The position numbers and the translations under genes are program-made. From Candidatus Saganbacteria bacterium (GTDB lineage Bacteria > Margulisbacteria > WOR-1 > O2-12-FULL-45-9): a DNA stretch of 58,048 nucleotides. Of the stretch, positions 43,111-50,993 are shown piece by piece (positions within the stretch are counted from its first letter, which is position 1; every line of letters begins with the position of its first letter). The notes below the pieces were generated by a model. It was not told the origin of the DNA and did not search any database. It saw only the letters and a program-made list of their open reading frames with translations. The stretch is from contig JAFGDE010000012.1 of assembly GCA_016932255.1 (NCBI GenBank), positions 1 to 58,048 on the forward strand. Direction: 5' to 3'.

Positions 43111-43632
43111 TTATGTCCGTTCCTTTAACCAACGGCGCTGTTTCTGATGATCGGGGATAATTTCGCCCACCCGCCGCCAGAACCGTTCGCCGTGATTGCG
43201 TTCGACCAGATGCATCAGCTCATGCACTACCACATAATCAATGACCTCAAGCGGCATGGCAACCAGCCGCCAGGAGAAATTAAGCGAACCTTTGGCGCTA
43301 CAGGATCCCCAGCGCCTGCGCGCGGAAGTGATCTTGACCGAGCCTGGCTTAAGACCTGTCAGTTGTGAATAATACTTAACCCGTTCGGGGATGATTCGCC
43401 GCGCGCTGGCTTTAAGCTCTGCTGTTTCTTCAGAAGAAAGAACCCTGGCCCTGGGCCGGTCAGCCATTTGCCTCAATTTGTTCTTGATCCAGCCGTGCTT
43501 TTGCCTGATGAATTCACGGATCTGGTCCTCTGGCAAGCGAAGAGGCGCGCGAACCACTAACTTCGCCTCCGGCGTTACGATCAAAGCCAGACTGCGACGC
43601 TTGGAACGAACCAGTTCATCTATCTCAATCAT
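43111..43632 (-). CDS. YgjP-like zinc metallopeptidase domain protein (DUF45)
   Basis: A 173-aa protein with the zinc motif HELMH (137-141) and a third ligand in RNHGERFW (H147). The WGSC motif (108-111) and the N-terminal strands fit the YgjP/WLM (M48-related) family. It is a presumed cytosolic peptidase. ATG 43632 is preceded by TAGAAT 6 nt upstream, so a leaderless start is likely. Confidence 0.9.
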   Translation of the reverse strand: MIEIDELVRSKRRSLALIVTPEAKLVVRAPLRLPEDQIREFIRQKHGWIKNKLRQMADRPRARVLSSEETAELKASARRIIPERVKYYSQLTGLKPGSVKITSARRRWGSCSAKGSLNFSWRLVAMPLEVIDYVVVHELMHLVERNHGERFWRRVGEIIPDHQKQRRWLKERT

Positions 43633-43638
43633 AAGTCT

Positions 43639-43644
43639 ATTCTA
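43639..43644 (-). promoter_or_regulatory. -10 box, leaderless start of YgjP-like gene
   Basis: Minus strand TAGAAT, 6 nt before ATG 43632; a weak -35 (TGTTTT) lies 17 bp upstream. Confidence 0.45.
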
Positions 43645-43680
43645 ATTGAAATCCGGAACAAAAAACAGCGAAGTTCCTGC

Positions 43681-44280
43681 ATGAATATTCCGTCCATGCC
43701 TATCTGCCCCATGCGGTCGATTATAAGCACACTGCAAAGAGCTGAGCAGCGTCTGGGCAAGCGCTACTTTGCCACTGAAGCACCGCTTGGCGGCGCCTAT
43801 ATCGGCAGCCAGTACTGGCCGCTGCTGTATACGATAGAAAGGCTCAATATGCCGTCTGACTGGAGTTTTGCCGACCTTGGCTCGGGGCTCGGCAACATCG
43901 CCTTCCCCGCAGCCACACATTTCAAGGCCGTGGTGGGTTTCGAGCTTGACACAGCCCTGTTTCATGAAGCCGAGCGCTGCAGGCAGGAACTGGGGTTCGC
44001 TAATATTCAATTCAGACAGGACGATTTTCTTTACGCCGACCTCAGTGATTTCAACGTCATCTTCTTTTTCAAGCCTTTTGTCCTGCGTTTTGTCGAGCTG
44101 ATGCATCACAAGATGCAGGAATTGCGGCCCGGCACCAGGGTCATTGCCAATACCATAAATTACGAACGAGCCAGGATATTTGATCCGCGCTCATTTGAGC
44201 AGATCTTTGAGATAGACGATCAGCTTGCCCTGCGTTCGGACGCGGAGAGATACGCGACTTATCTAAAGGTCGATAGTTAG
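43681..44280 (+). CDS. SAM-dependent methyltransferase-fold protein
   Basis: A 199-aa protein with motif I FADLGSGLGN and GFELD acidic loop, so a Rossmann methyltransferase core is clear. The FKPFVLRFVELMH segment and RVIANTINY resemble small class I enzymes of the DOT1-like/Methyltransf_31 kind. No clear ribosome-binding site; in-frame ATGs at 43696 and 43711 are alternative starts. Substrate unknown. Confidence 0.75.
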   Translation: MNIPSMPICPMRSIISTLQRAEQRLGKRYFATEAPLGGAYIGSQYWPLLYTIERLNMPSDWSFADLGSGLGNIAFPAATHFKAVVGFELDTALFHEAERCRQELGFANIQFRQDDFLYADLSDFNVIFFFKPFVLRFVELMHHKMQELRPGTRVIANTINYERARIFDPRSFEQIFEIDDQLALRSDAERYATYLKVDS

Positions 44281-44282
44281 GA

Positions 44283-44311
44283 TTGACGCGGCCGCGCCTC
44301 ACTGAGATAAT
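44283..44311 (+). promoter_or_regulatory. Promoter, leaderless start of Cys-rich protein gene
   Basis: -35 TTGACG (44283-44288), 17-bp spacer, -10 GATAAT (44306-44311), then 6 nt to ATG 44318. Confidence 0.6.
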
Positions 44312-44317
44312 TGATCC

Positions 44318-44668
44318 ATGCCCATAGAAAAAGCCAAAAAGCATTTTCTAGGCGCTGACGGCCACGAAAGGCTGAACTGCGCTAAGTCGATCTTCAAGGT
44401 CTTTACCGACCTGGACGAACAGAGCCGCAACGAGATCGGCCACGGCGGTGGCCGCGCGCCAGGCGGCGTCTGCGGCGCTTACTATGCGGCTAATCATATT
44501 CTGGCCCGAAAACGCCCGGAAAAGCTGGCTGACCTGGAAAAGGAATTCATCGCCGCAGCCGGTTCTATCAGGTGCCGCGAGATCAGGCGGGGCAGAAAAC
44601 TCCCCTGCGTGGACTGCGTGGGCAAGGCCGCGGAGATATTACATCAGGAATTAAAGGACCAGCGCTAG
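44318..44668 (+). CDS. C_GCAxxG_C_C-family-like Cys protein
   Basis: A 116-aa protein with ordered cysteine motifs LNCAKSI, GGVCGAYYAA, SIRCREI and LPCVDCV. This matches the C_GCAxxG_C_C family, a small redox or metal-binding group of unknown role, although here the central motif reads CGAYYA instead of CGAMTG-like. It overlaps the convergent SemiSWEET gene by 4 nt at the stops. Confidence 0.78.
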   Translation: MPIEKAKKHFLGADGHERLNCAKSIFKVFTDLDEQSRNEIGHGGGRAPGGVCGAYYAANHILARKRPEKLADLEKEFIAAAGSIRCREIRRGRKLPCVDCVGKAAEILHQELKDQR

Positions 44669-44919
44669 CCGTATTTTATCTTCAAGAATATGATATATCC
44701 GGTCAGGCCAAGCGTCACCGTATTAGCCGCGATGACCGGGATGGAACGCAACGCCAGGCCGTAGACGATCCACATGGCCAACCCCAGGGAGAAAAGGCCA
44801 AACATCATCAATGACAGGTCCTTGGTATGCCTGCTCGTATGCGCCTTGATCACCTGCGGCAGGAACGAAGCCGTCGTCAGGCAAGCCGCGACCGTTCCGA
44901 TCCAAAATATCAGGTCCAT
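44665..44919 (-). CDS. SemiSWEET (PQ-loop) transporter
   Basis: An 84-aa protein with three membrane helices and the PQ-loop in helix 1 (SFLPQVIKAHTSRHTKDLS). It forms dimers that move sugars down a gradient in the family. An AAGGGAG ribosome-binding site precedes the ATG. It overlaps the convergent gene by 4 nt. Confidence 0.9.
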   Translation of the reverse strand: MDLIFWIGTVAACLTTASFLPQVIKAHTSRHTKDLSLMMFGLFSLGLAMWIVYGLALRSIPVIAANTVTLGLTGYIIFLKIKYG

Positions 44920-44969
44920 TGTTTTCTCCCTTTAGCGGCAGTTCAGCCAAGCATTATACTATATTATTG

Positions 44970-44978
44970 TGCTATGAT
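44970..44978 (+). promoter_or_regulatory. Extended -10 promoter of lipase-like gene
   Basis: TGC followed by TATGAT (44973-44978), 8 nt before ATG 44987; leaderless type. Confidence 0.5.
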
Positions 44979-44986
44979 ATAGCGGC

Positions 44987-45808
44987 ATGAGCGAACTCAT
45001 CCGGGTAGAAGGAACCGACATTCTTCACCGCCGCTGGCTGGCAAACCAGCCCAAAGCCTGCCTCCTGCTGGTCCACGGCATGGGCGCGCACAGCAATCGC
45101 TGGCAATTCTGGGCCGACCATTTCCTGAACCAAGGCCTGTCCTCCTATGCCATTGAGCTCAAAGGTTTCGGCCGCACGCTTAACCGGCCCCGCGGCCATA
45201 TCGATTCGTTCAAGAGCTATTATAATGATGTTATCGCTTTGAGGGACCAGATCGCCAGAGAGGTCCCGGGCAAAAAGATCTTTCTGGTCGGCGAAAGCAT
45301 GGGCGGACTGATCGCTTTTATGACCGCAGCGCTTCACCCAGAAGCTTTCAGCGGCCAGGTCATCATGTCGCCTGGCTTTGCCAATGCCATGAAGTTCAAA
45401 CTGCTCGACTATCTCTCACTGCCTTTCTTTCTGATCTTTGACCGCAGGCACTTAATCCAGATGCCTTTTACCTCTGCCATGTGCACGCGCGATGAAGCTT
45501 ATCAAAAGATCATGGACAATAATCCTGACGAACATCGGCTGGCCAGCGTCAAACTGCTCTTTGACATCCTGCTGGAACAGAGCAGCGCTAATTCGCTGGC
45601 CAAGGACGTTAAAATCCCCACTCTATTCACGATCGCAGGCCAGGACAAGCTCGTTTCACCGGCGGCAGCCAAGAAGCTGTTCGAGAAGATCGGCTCAAGC
45701 GACAAAAAGCTGATCGAATACCCGGAGATGTTCCACGCGCTTTATATTGATAAAGGCAGAGAGAAAGTCTTCAGCGACATCTGGAACTGGCTGGAAGGGA
45801 GGATCTAG
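44987..45808 (+). CDS. Monoacylglycerol lipase-like alpha/beta hydrolase
   Basis: A 273-aa cytosolic hydrolase. It has the oxyanion LLVHGMGAHSNRW, nucleophile S104 in GESMGG, acid in AGQDKLVSP and base in FHALYID, which is the monoglyceride lipase/PldB pattern. Genes for glycerol use follow on the same strand (glpK, glpA), so release of glycerol from monoacylglycerol is likely. Its TAG stop shares a base with the first palindromic element. Confidence 0.87.
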   Translation: MSELIRVEGTDILHRRWLANQPKACLLLVHGMGAHSNRWQFWADHFLNQGLSSYAIELKGFGRTLNRPRGHIDSFKSYYNDVIALRDQIAREVPGKKIFLVGESMGGLIAFMTAALHPEAFSGQVIMSPGFANAMKFKLLDYLSLPFFLIFDRRHLIQMPFTSAMCTRDEAYQKIMDNNPDEHRLASVKLLFDILLEQSSANSLAKDVKIPTLFTIAGQDKLVSPAAAKKLFEKIGSSDKKLIEYPEMFHALYIDKGREKVFSDIWNWLEGRI

Positions 45809-45855
45809 GAACCGCGACGCCTGCCTGCCGGCAGGCAGGTTCAGTCGCAGGTTCC
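45808..45855 (+). repeat. Nested palindromic element, copy 1
   Basis: Outer arms GGAACCGCGAC (45808-45818) and GTCGCAGGTTCC (45844-45855) enclose a perfect 20-bp palindrome (45820-45839) and the pentamer GTTCA (45839-45843). It lies between the lipase and glpK, 7 nt before the glpK ATG. Confidence 0.85.
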
Positions 45856-45862
45856 CGACAAT

Positions 45863-47338
45863 ATGAAGTACATCCTGGCCATTGATCAGGGCACGACCGG
45901 CAGCCGGGCGATCATCTACGACAAGAACGGCCGCCAGGTCGCCTCAGCTTACAAAGAATTTCCTCAGTATTTCCCAAAACCCGGCTGGGTCGAACATGAC
46001 GCGGGTGAGATCTGGCAAAGCGTTAACTGGGCTATCCAGCAGGTGCTGAAAAAAGTCCCGCCCGCTTCGATAGCCGCGATCGGCATCACCAACCAGCGCG
46101 AGACCACGGTCATCTGGGATAAAAAGACCGGCAAGCCGGTGCACAAAGCCATTGTCTGGCAATGCAGACGGACCGCGCCCAGGTGCGAGGAATTGAAGCG
46201 CAAACACGGCTTAAGTAAAAGCATCCGCCAGCGAACAGGCCTGCCGATCGATGCTTACTTTTCCGCGACTAAGATAGAATGGCTGCTGCAAAAGATCAAA
46301 GACCGCAGACTAAAGACCAAAGACCTGCGCTTTGGCACGACCGATACCTGGGTGCTCTGGAACCTGACCAACGGCAAAAGCCACGCCACTGACCACACCA
46401 ACGCTTCGCGCACCATGCTCTACAACATCAACCAGCGTAAATGGGATAACCGTTTGTTGAAACTATTTAAGATCCCCCGGCATATCCTGCCCAAGGTCCA
46501 GGACTCAAGCGGTGATTTCGGCACGACAGTTAAGATCGGCAAATTGCCCGCCGGCATTCCCATCGCCGGGATCGCTGGCGACCAGCAAGCTGCCTTGTTC
46601 GGCCAGACCTGTTTTGAGCCGGGCACAGCCAAGAACACTTACGGCACAGGCTGTTTCCTCCTGCTTAACACCGGTAAAAAGCGCATTACATCCAAGCACG
46701 GCCTGATCACTACTCTGGCCTGCGATAGCCGCGGCAAGCCGGCTTATTGTCTTGAAGGCGCAATCTTCATTGCCGGTGCGGCGATCCAGTGGTTGAGGGA
46801 CGGCTTGAAGATAATGGCCAAAGCGTCTGACTCGGAAAAACTGGCAGCTCAGCTAAAAGACAATGACGGCGTCTACTTCGTGCCGGCTTTTGTCGGATTG
46901 GGCGCACCGTATTGGGACCAGGAAGCGCGCGGTTTGATCTGCGGCCTGACCCGGGGCACGACCAGGGCGCATCTGGCCAGGGCCGCGCTTGAGGCCATGT
47001 GCTATTCGACTAAAGACGTCATGCTGACCATGGCCAAAGACTCCGGTTTGAAGATCAAAGCGCTCAAGGTTGACGGCGGAGCGGTTGGCAACGACCTGCT
47101 CTGCCAGTATCAGGCGGATATTCTAGGCAGACCTGTCGTCCGGCCGAAGATCATCGAACTGACCTCGCTGGGCGCGGCTTATCTGGCCGGGCTCTCTGTC
47201 GGTTTCTGGAAAAGCGCTAAAGAGATCAAGCGTTTCTGGGCCAAAGACCGGCAGTTCTCGCCCAAACTCAAACGTTCACAAGCAGAAAGGTATTATCAGG
47301 GTTGGCAAACAGCGGTCAAAAGAACTTTGACGTCCTGA
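45863..47338 (+). CDS. glpK: Glycerol kinase
   Basis: A 491-aa FGGY kinase that phosphorylates glycerol. Motifs: AIDQGTTGSRAIIYD at 5-19, GITNQRETTVIWD, GIAGDQQAALFGQ and the C-terminal LKVDGGAVGNDLLCQYQADIL region (seen as KVDGGAVGNDLLCQ). ATG 45863 lies just after a palindromic element that leaves no clear ribosome-binding site. Its 3' end overlaps the next start by 36 nt. Confidence 0.95.
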   Translation: MKYILAIDQGTTGSRAIIYDKNGRQVASAYKEFPQYFPKPGWVEHDAGEIWQSVNWAIQQVLKKVPPASIAAIGITNQRETTVIWDKKTGKPVHKAIVWQCRRTAPRCEELKRKHGLSKSIRQRTGLPIDAYFSATKIEWLLQKIKDRRLKTKDLRFGTTDTWVLWNLTNGKSHATDHTNASRTMLYNINQRKWDNRLLKLFKIPRHILPKVQDSSGDFGTTVKIGKLPAGIPIAGIAGDQQAALFGQTCFEPGTAKNTYGTGCFLLLNTGKKRITSKHGLITTLACDSRGKPAYCLEGAIFIAGAAIQWLRDGLKIMAKASDSEKLAAQLKDNDGVYFVPAFVGLGAPYWDQEARGLICGLTRGTTRAHLARAALEAMCYSTKDVMLTMAKDSGLKIKALKVDGGAVGNDLLCQYQADILGRPVVRPKIIELTSLGAAYLAGLSVGFWKSAKEIKRFWAKDRQFSPKLKRSQAERYYQGWQTAVKRTLTS

Positions 47339-48786
47339 TCATCGGCGGCGGCGTCAGCGGCACGGCTATTGCCAGAGAGCTGTCACGCTACCGCCTGAAG
47401 GTCGGTTTATTAGAAAAAGAAATTGAACTGGCTTTCGGTGTTTCCAAATCCAACTCCGGCATCATCCATCCAGGCACGCAAAATCCGCCTAACTCGCTTA
47501 AAGGCAAACTTTGCGTTCAAGGCAACGAACTGACCAGAAAGATCAGCAAAGAGATCGGCGTGCATTTTGAAGAGGTCGGCGAGCTGATCGTTATTTTCAA
47601 GCCTGAAGACTTTCCGCAATTAGAAAAGATCAAAAGCGACGCGGAAAAGCTGGGCGTGCCCGGGCTAAAGATCGTAGACCGCGCCTGGCTGGACCAGCAC
47701 GAACCCAACCTGAGCAAGGACGTTCATGCCGCGCTCTACGCTCCCACAGCCGGGATCATCTCCCCTTACCGCTGGGCCTATGATCTGGCAGAGAATGCGG
47801 TCAAGAACGGCGTTGAGATATTTCTTGGGCACAAAGTGGTCGGTATCAAGCGATCTTCTGGAAACCTGCGACTAAACGTCGCGGTTTCCAACAGCGAGGA
47901 ACCGCGAGGTTCACTCGCAGGTTCCGAGCGCACTTTCCAGGCAAACCATGTGATCAATGCCGCGGGCTTGTTCGCTGACGAGATCGCTAAAATGGCCGGC
48001 GTCACTGATGTTGAGATCAAGCCGCGCAAGGGAGAGGAATTTTTGCTCGACAAGAAGCGCGAACACATCGTCAATCACATCATCTTCCCCCTGCCCAATC
48101 CCAAGTCAAAAGGCATTCTGGTGATCAAGACATCTGACGGCAATCCGATGATCGGCCCGACAGCTGAGGATATTGCGGACAAACACGACCTGTCAACTTC
48201 AGCAGCCGGATTGAACAAGGTCCTGGAAAGCGTTAAAAAGATGGTGCCGACCATCTCAGAGAACGATATCATCGCTTATTTCGCGGGACTCCGGCCAACG
48301 GCTGGCAAGGATTATATCATCAGGCATGAGGACAAGGTCCCAGGCATGATCACTGTGGCGGGAATTCAGTCCCCCGGCCTGACCGCGGCACCCGCCATCG
48401 CACTGATGGTCGCCGACCTTCTGAAAAAGAACGGCCTCAAATTAAGAAAAAAATGGTTCTTCAAAAAGCAGCGCCAGCCGACAGTTCATTTATTTGCCAT
48501 CCCCTGGCAAAAGACAAAAGAATTGATCGCCCGCGACCGCTCCTACGGCGACATTGTCTGCCGCTGCGAGATGGTCTCAGCTAAAGAAGTGCGCGACGCC
48601 ATTAAACGCGGGGCCAGAACACTTGACGGCATCAAATTCCGCACCCGGGCGCAGGCCGGCCGCTGCCACGGCGGTTTCTGCACCACGCGCATCATGAAGA
48701 TCCTGGCTGAAGAGCTGGGAGTTCCTTTGACCAAGCTGACCAAACGCGGGCCTGGATCGGAGATCGTCAAAGATGAAAGAGCGTGA
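47302..48786 (+). CDS. glpA: Glycerol-3-phosphate dehydrogenase (FAD, GlpA type)
   Basis: A 494-aa flavoprotein with FAD motif IIGGGVSGTAIARELS, the long DAO-fold core, and a C-terminal BFD-like [2Fe-2S] domain (CRCEMV ... CHGGFC). It oxidises glycerol-3-phosphate to dihydroxyacetone phosphate. TTG 47302 is the likely start, inside the glpK end. Codons for residues about 187-208 come from two palindromic elements and read SGNLRLNVAVSN then SEEPRGSLAGS, which looks inserted compared with the family. Confidence 0.9.
   Translation: MANSGQKNFDVLIIGGGVSGTAIARELSRYRLKVGLLEKEIELAFGVSKSNSGIIHPGTQNPPNSLKGKLCVQGNELTRKISKEIGVHFEEVGELIVIFKPEDFPQLEKIKSDAEKLGVPGLKIVDRAWLDQHEPNLSKDVHAALYAPTAGIISPYRWAYDLAENAVKNGVEIFLGHKVVGIKRSSGNLRLNVAVSNSEEPRGSLAGSERTFQANHVINAAGLFADEIAKMAGVTDVEIKPRKGEEFLLDKKREHIVNHIIFPLPNPKSKGILVIKTSDGNPMIGPTAEDIADKHDLSTSAAGLNKVLESVKKMVPTISENDIIAYFAGLRPTAGKDYIIRHEDKVPGMITVAGIQSPGLTAAPAIALMVADLLKKNGLKLRKKWFFKKQRQPTVHLFAIPWQKTKELIARDRSYGDIVCRCEMVSAKEVRDAIKRGARTLDGIKFRTRAQAGRCHGGFCTTRIMKILAEELGVPLTKLTKRGPGSEIVKDERA
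47860..47889 (-). repeat. Palindromic element, copy 2 (inverted, inside glpA)
   Basis: GGAAACCTGCGAC-TAAAC-GTCGCGGTTTCC, which read from the other strand gives arms GGAAACCGCGAC / GTCGCAGGTTTCC with loop GTTTA. It lies in frame inside the glpA coding region. Confidence 0.85.
47898..47925 (+). repeat. Palindromic element, copy 3 (inside glpA)
   Basis: GGAACCGCGAG-GTTCA-CTCGCAGGTTCC; arms differ from copy 1 by a C-G to G-C pair change, so the stem is preserved. 8 nt from copy 2, in frame. Confidence 0.85.
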
Positions 48787-49747
48787 CCTGGTAATAGTCG
48801 GCGGCGGGCCCGCTGGCATGGCCGCGGCCCTGGCAGCCAGCAAAAAAGGCGTTAAGGACGTGCTGCTACTCGAGCGCGACCAGTACCTGGGCGGCATTCT
48901 TAACCAGTGCATTCATAATGGTTTCGGCCTGCATCACTTTAAGGAAGAGCTGACCGGGCCTGAGTACGCGGAACGGTTTATCAAGGAAGTCACAGCTGAC
49001 AATAATATCGAGGTCAGTCTGCGTTCGTTCGTGGTCAACTTGACTAAAGACCGTGTGCTAACCTATCTCAAACCTGGCGAGCTGGTCGAGGTCAAGGCCA
49101 AAGCCCTGATCATGGCTACCGGCTGCCGCGAGAGAACTCGCGAGATGATCCATATACCCGGCACACGTCCAGCAGGTATTTTCCCGGCCGGTCTGGCGCA
49201 GAAACTGATCAATATCGAGGCTTTACTGCCCGGAAAAGAGGTCGTGATCATCGGCTCAGGCGATATCGGGCTGATCATGGCGCGCCGCTTTACGTTGGAA
49301 GGCGCTAAGGTTAAAGCGGTCATTGAGATAGAAAAAGAAAGTCGCGGCCTGGTCAGGAACGTGGTCCAATGCCTGGAGGACTTTAATATCCCGCTTTTTT
49401 TCCGACATCAAGTCAGCCGGATCATCGGCCAGGATCGGGTGGAAAAAGTCGAAGTGACGGACCTGGGCAGCGGCAATAAATTCGAGCTGACCTGCGACAC
49501 GGTGCTGCTATCTGTCGGCCTGATACCTGAGAACGAGCTGATCGAGATGGCTGGCGCTGCGATCGACAAACGGACCAATACGCCAGTGTCTGAGAAACTG
49601 AACAAGACTTCCCTGCCCGGTGTTTTTGTCTGCGGCAATTCTTTTAAAGTCTACGATCTGGTCGATTGGGTCACGCGCGACAGCATCAAGGCCGGAGAAG
49701 CCGCGGCTGAATATATTAGCAATTTGGGTTCTGGGTTCTGGGATTGA
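48773..49747 (+). CDS. FAD/NAD(P)-dependent oxidoreductase (GlpA partner)
   Basis: A 324-aa flavoprotein with FAD motif VGGGPAGMAAALAA, second nucleotide motif IIGSGDIGLIMARRF and a C-terminal GVFVCGNSFKVYD-type FAD contact. In Firmicutes and Thermotogae the same gene (COG0446) lies between the GlpA-type gene and DUF1667, as here. Its reaction is unproven; it may pass electrons from the [2Fe-2S] domain to NAD. It overlaps glpA by 14 nt. Confidence 0.88.
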   Translation: MKERDLVIVGGGPAGMAAALAASKKGVKDVLLLERDQYLGGILNQCIHNGFGLHHFKEELTGPEYAERFIKEVTADNNIEVSLRSFVVNLTKDRVLTYLKPGELVEVKAKALIMATGCRERTREMIHIPGTRPAGIFPAGLAQKLINIEALLPGKEVVIIGSGDIGLIMARRFTLEGAKVKAVIEIEKESRGLVRNVVQCLEDFNIPLFFRHQVSRIIGQDRVEKVEVTDLGSGNKFELTCDTVLLSVGLIPENELIEMAGAAIDKRTNTPVSEKLNKTSLPGVFVCGNSFKVYDLVDWVTRDSIKAGEAAAEYISNLGSGFWD

Positions 49748-49749
49748 AA

Positions 49750-49801
49750 GGAACCGCGGCGCTTGCCCCGATTCCCACATCGGGGTTTAGCCGCAAGTTC
49801 C
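49750..49801 (+). repeat. Nested palindromic element, copy 4
   Basis: Outer arms GGAACCGCGGC (49750-49760) and GCCGCAAGTTCC (49790-49801), again with GTTTA before the second arm, enclose a different inner hairpin CCCCGAT / ATCGGGG (about 49766-49785). It lies between the oxidoreductase and DUF1667. Confidence 0.85.
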
Positions 49802-49818
49802 AATAAGGCGCTAGAAAT

Positions 49819-50190
49819 ATGACAATCGAAAAGAAGAAAATGATCTGTATTTCCTGTCCGCAGGGCTGCTTACTGGAAGTGGAGACTGACGGCAGTCGCG
49901 TCATTAGTTTAAGCGGGAACAAATGTCCTAAAGGCGAGGACTATGCCAAACAGGAGATCGAATCCCCTACCCGCATGCTGACCTCAACTGTGCTGACCAA
50001 GGGGCTTGATCTGAAATTAGTTCCGGTACGCACGTCTGCGCCCATACCAAAAGCCAAGATCTTTGAGGCAATGGTTGAAGTCAGACGGATAAAGCTTGAC
50101 CGTCCGGTCAAAGCGGATGAAGTTATCCTGCCGAATTTCCTCGGTTTGGGAGTTGATCTGATAGCGACGCGGTCGGTTAAGCGGCCTTAG
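49819..50190 (+). CDS. DUF1667 family protein
   Basis: A 123-aa protein with CX2CX3C at C10, C13 and C17 and another Cys in GNKCPKG (C36), probably binding a metal or Fe-S cluster. The rest matches DUF1667 (COG3862), which travels with GlpA-type dehydrogenases. Likely an electron-transfer or assembly partner. No strong ribosome-binding site is seen. Its end overlaps the convergent 56-aa gene. Confidence 0.87.
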   Translation: MTIEKKKMICISCPQGCLLEVETDGSRVISLSGNKCPKGEDYAKQEIESPTRMLTSTVLTKGLDLKLVPVRTSAPIPKAKIFEAMVEVRRIKLDRPVKADEVILPNFLGLGVDLIATRSVKRP

Positions 50191-50347
50191 GCTTGTTTTC
50201 CTCTGCGACGAATTTCCTGATATCTTCGATATGATCAAGGATCATTTTGGCCTTGGTCAAACCGAAAGAGAACGGGAATTTCTCTTCATCATTCCTTTTC
50301 AGCACTATCATCGGCCGGCCTTTAAATTCTGAACGTTCTGCGATCAT
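50177..50347 (-). CDS. Small conserved-type protein (56 aa)
   Basis: A 56-aa protein starting MIAERSEFKGRP, with VLKRNDEEKFPFSFG and a helical charged C-terminus. An AAAGGAG ribosome-binding site lies 7 nt upstream of the ATG. The sequence resembles a short family common in Clostridia and syntrophs (pattern KGxPxxVLKRxxxxKFPFSFG); this is recollection, not a database search. Function unknown. It overlaps the DUF1667 gene tail-to-tail by 14 nt. Confidence 0.82.
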   Translation of the reverse strand: MIAERSEFKGRPMIVLKRNDEEKFPFSFGLTKAKMILDHIEDIRKFVAEENKPKAA

Positions 50348-50405
50348 TTTGGGGCTCCTTTCAATTGTTTATAGGGTCATATTACACTAAGTGGTTAAGA
50401 ACTGT

Positions 50406-50834
50406 CTAGCCTATCTTGACCAGCTCTATCTCAAAAGTCAGCGCCTTGCCCGCCAGCGGATGATTGCCGTCAAGCACGAGCGTCTTGTCTTTGACCTCAG
50501 CGATCTGGACGACCATGCTCTGGCCGCCTTGGTTGGTCATTTTAAGCTGCATGCCGGGCTTGGGCTCAACCCCTGTGGGCAGTTGCTCGCGGCTGATCTC
50601 GATCAGCATTTTTTTGTTGCGCTCGCCATAGGCCTGGTCTGGTGCCATCTTTGCGGTCTTCTTCTGACCTTCCTCCATGCCGATGACCGCGGCGTTAAAA
50701 CCTGGAATGATACTGCCTTCACCTATGGTGAAGCTGAGCGGTTCTTTTTTAGCCGATGTATCAAAGACCGAACCATCATCAAGCTTACCGGTGTAGTGAA
50801 CCTGGACCTTGTCTCCCTGTTTCGCTTTCGCCAT
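50406..50834 (-). CDS. FKBP-type peptidyl-prolyl isomerase (SlyD-like)
   Basis: A 142-aa cytosolic protein with the SlyD-type layout: HYTGKLDDGSVFDTS, GEGSIIPGF, an inserted IF-like segment and LAGKALTFEIELV at the end. It speeds proline isomerisation and acts as a chaperone. ATG 50834 has an AAAGGAGGA site; the longer frame to 50951 would cross the promoter. No His-rich tail for nickel is present. Confidence 0.92.
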   Translation of the reverse strand: MAKAKQGDKVQVHYTGKLDDGSVFDTSAKKEPLSFTIGEGSIIPGFNAAVIGMEEGQKKTAKMAPDQAYGERNKKMLIEISREQLPTGVEPKPGMQLKMTNQGGQSMVVQIAEVKDKTLVLDGNHPLAGKALTFEIELVKIG

Positions 50835-50898
50835 ATGTATCTTCCTCCTTTTGCACCCCCCATCAAGGCGAAACCCTACAGGAAGCACGGTTTTATTC

Positions 50899-50926
50899 AT
50901 TATACGCTCCTGACCCCTCAAGTCAA
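50899..50926 (-). promoter_or_regulatory. Promoter of FKBP gene
   Basis: Minus strand -35 TTGACT (50921-50926), 16-bp spacer, -10 TATAAT (50899-50904), giving a leader of about 58 nt. Confidence 0.6.
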
Positions 50927-50960
50927 ACCCGCCGACCTCGACCTTTAACAAAGAAAGGTC

Positions 50961-50966
50961 TATAAT
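50961..50966 (+). promoter_or_regulatory. -10 box of transglutaminase-like gene
   Basis: TATAAT at 50961-50966; no good -35. The transcript would have a 20-nt leader with GGAGG at 50983-50987. Confidence 0.5.
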
Positions 50967-50993
50967 TCCCTCATCAAGCCCTGGAGGTTGAAC

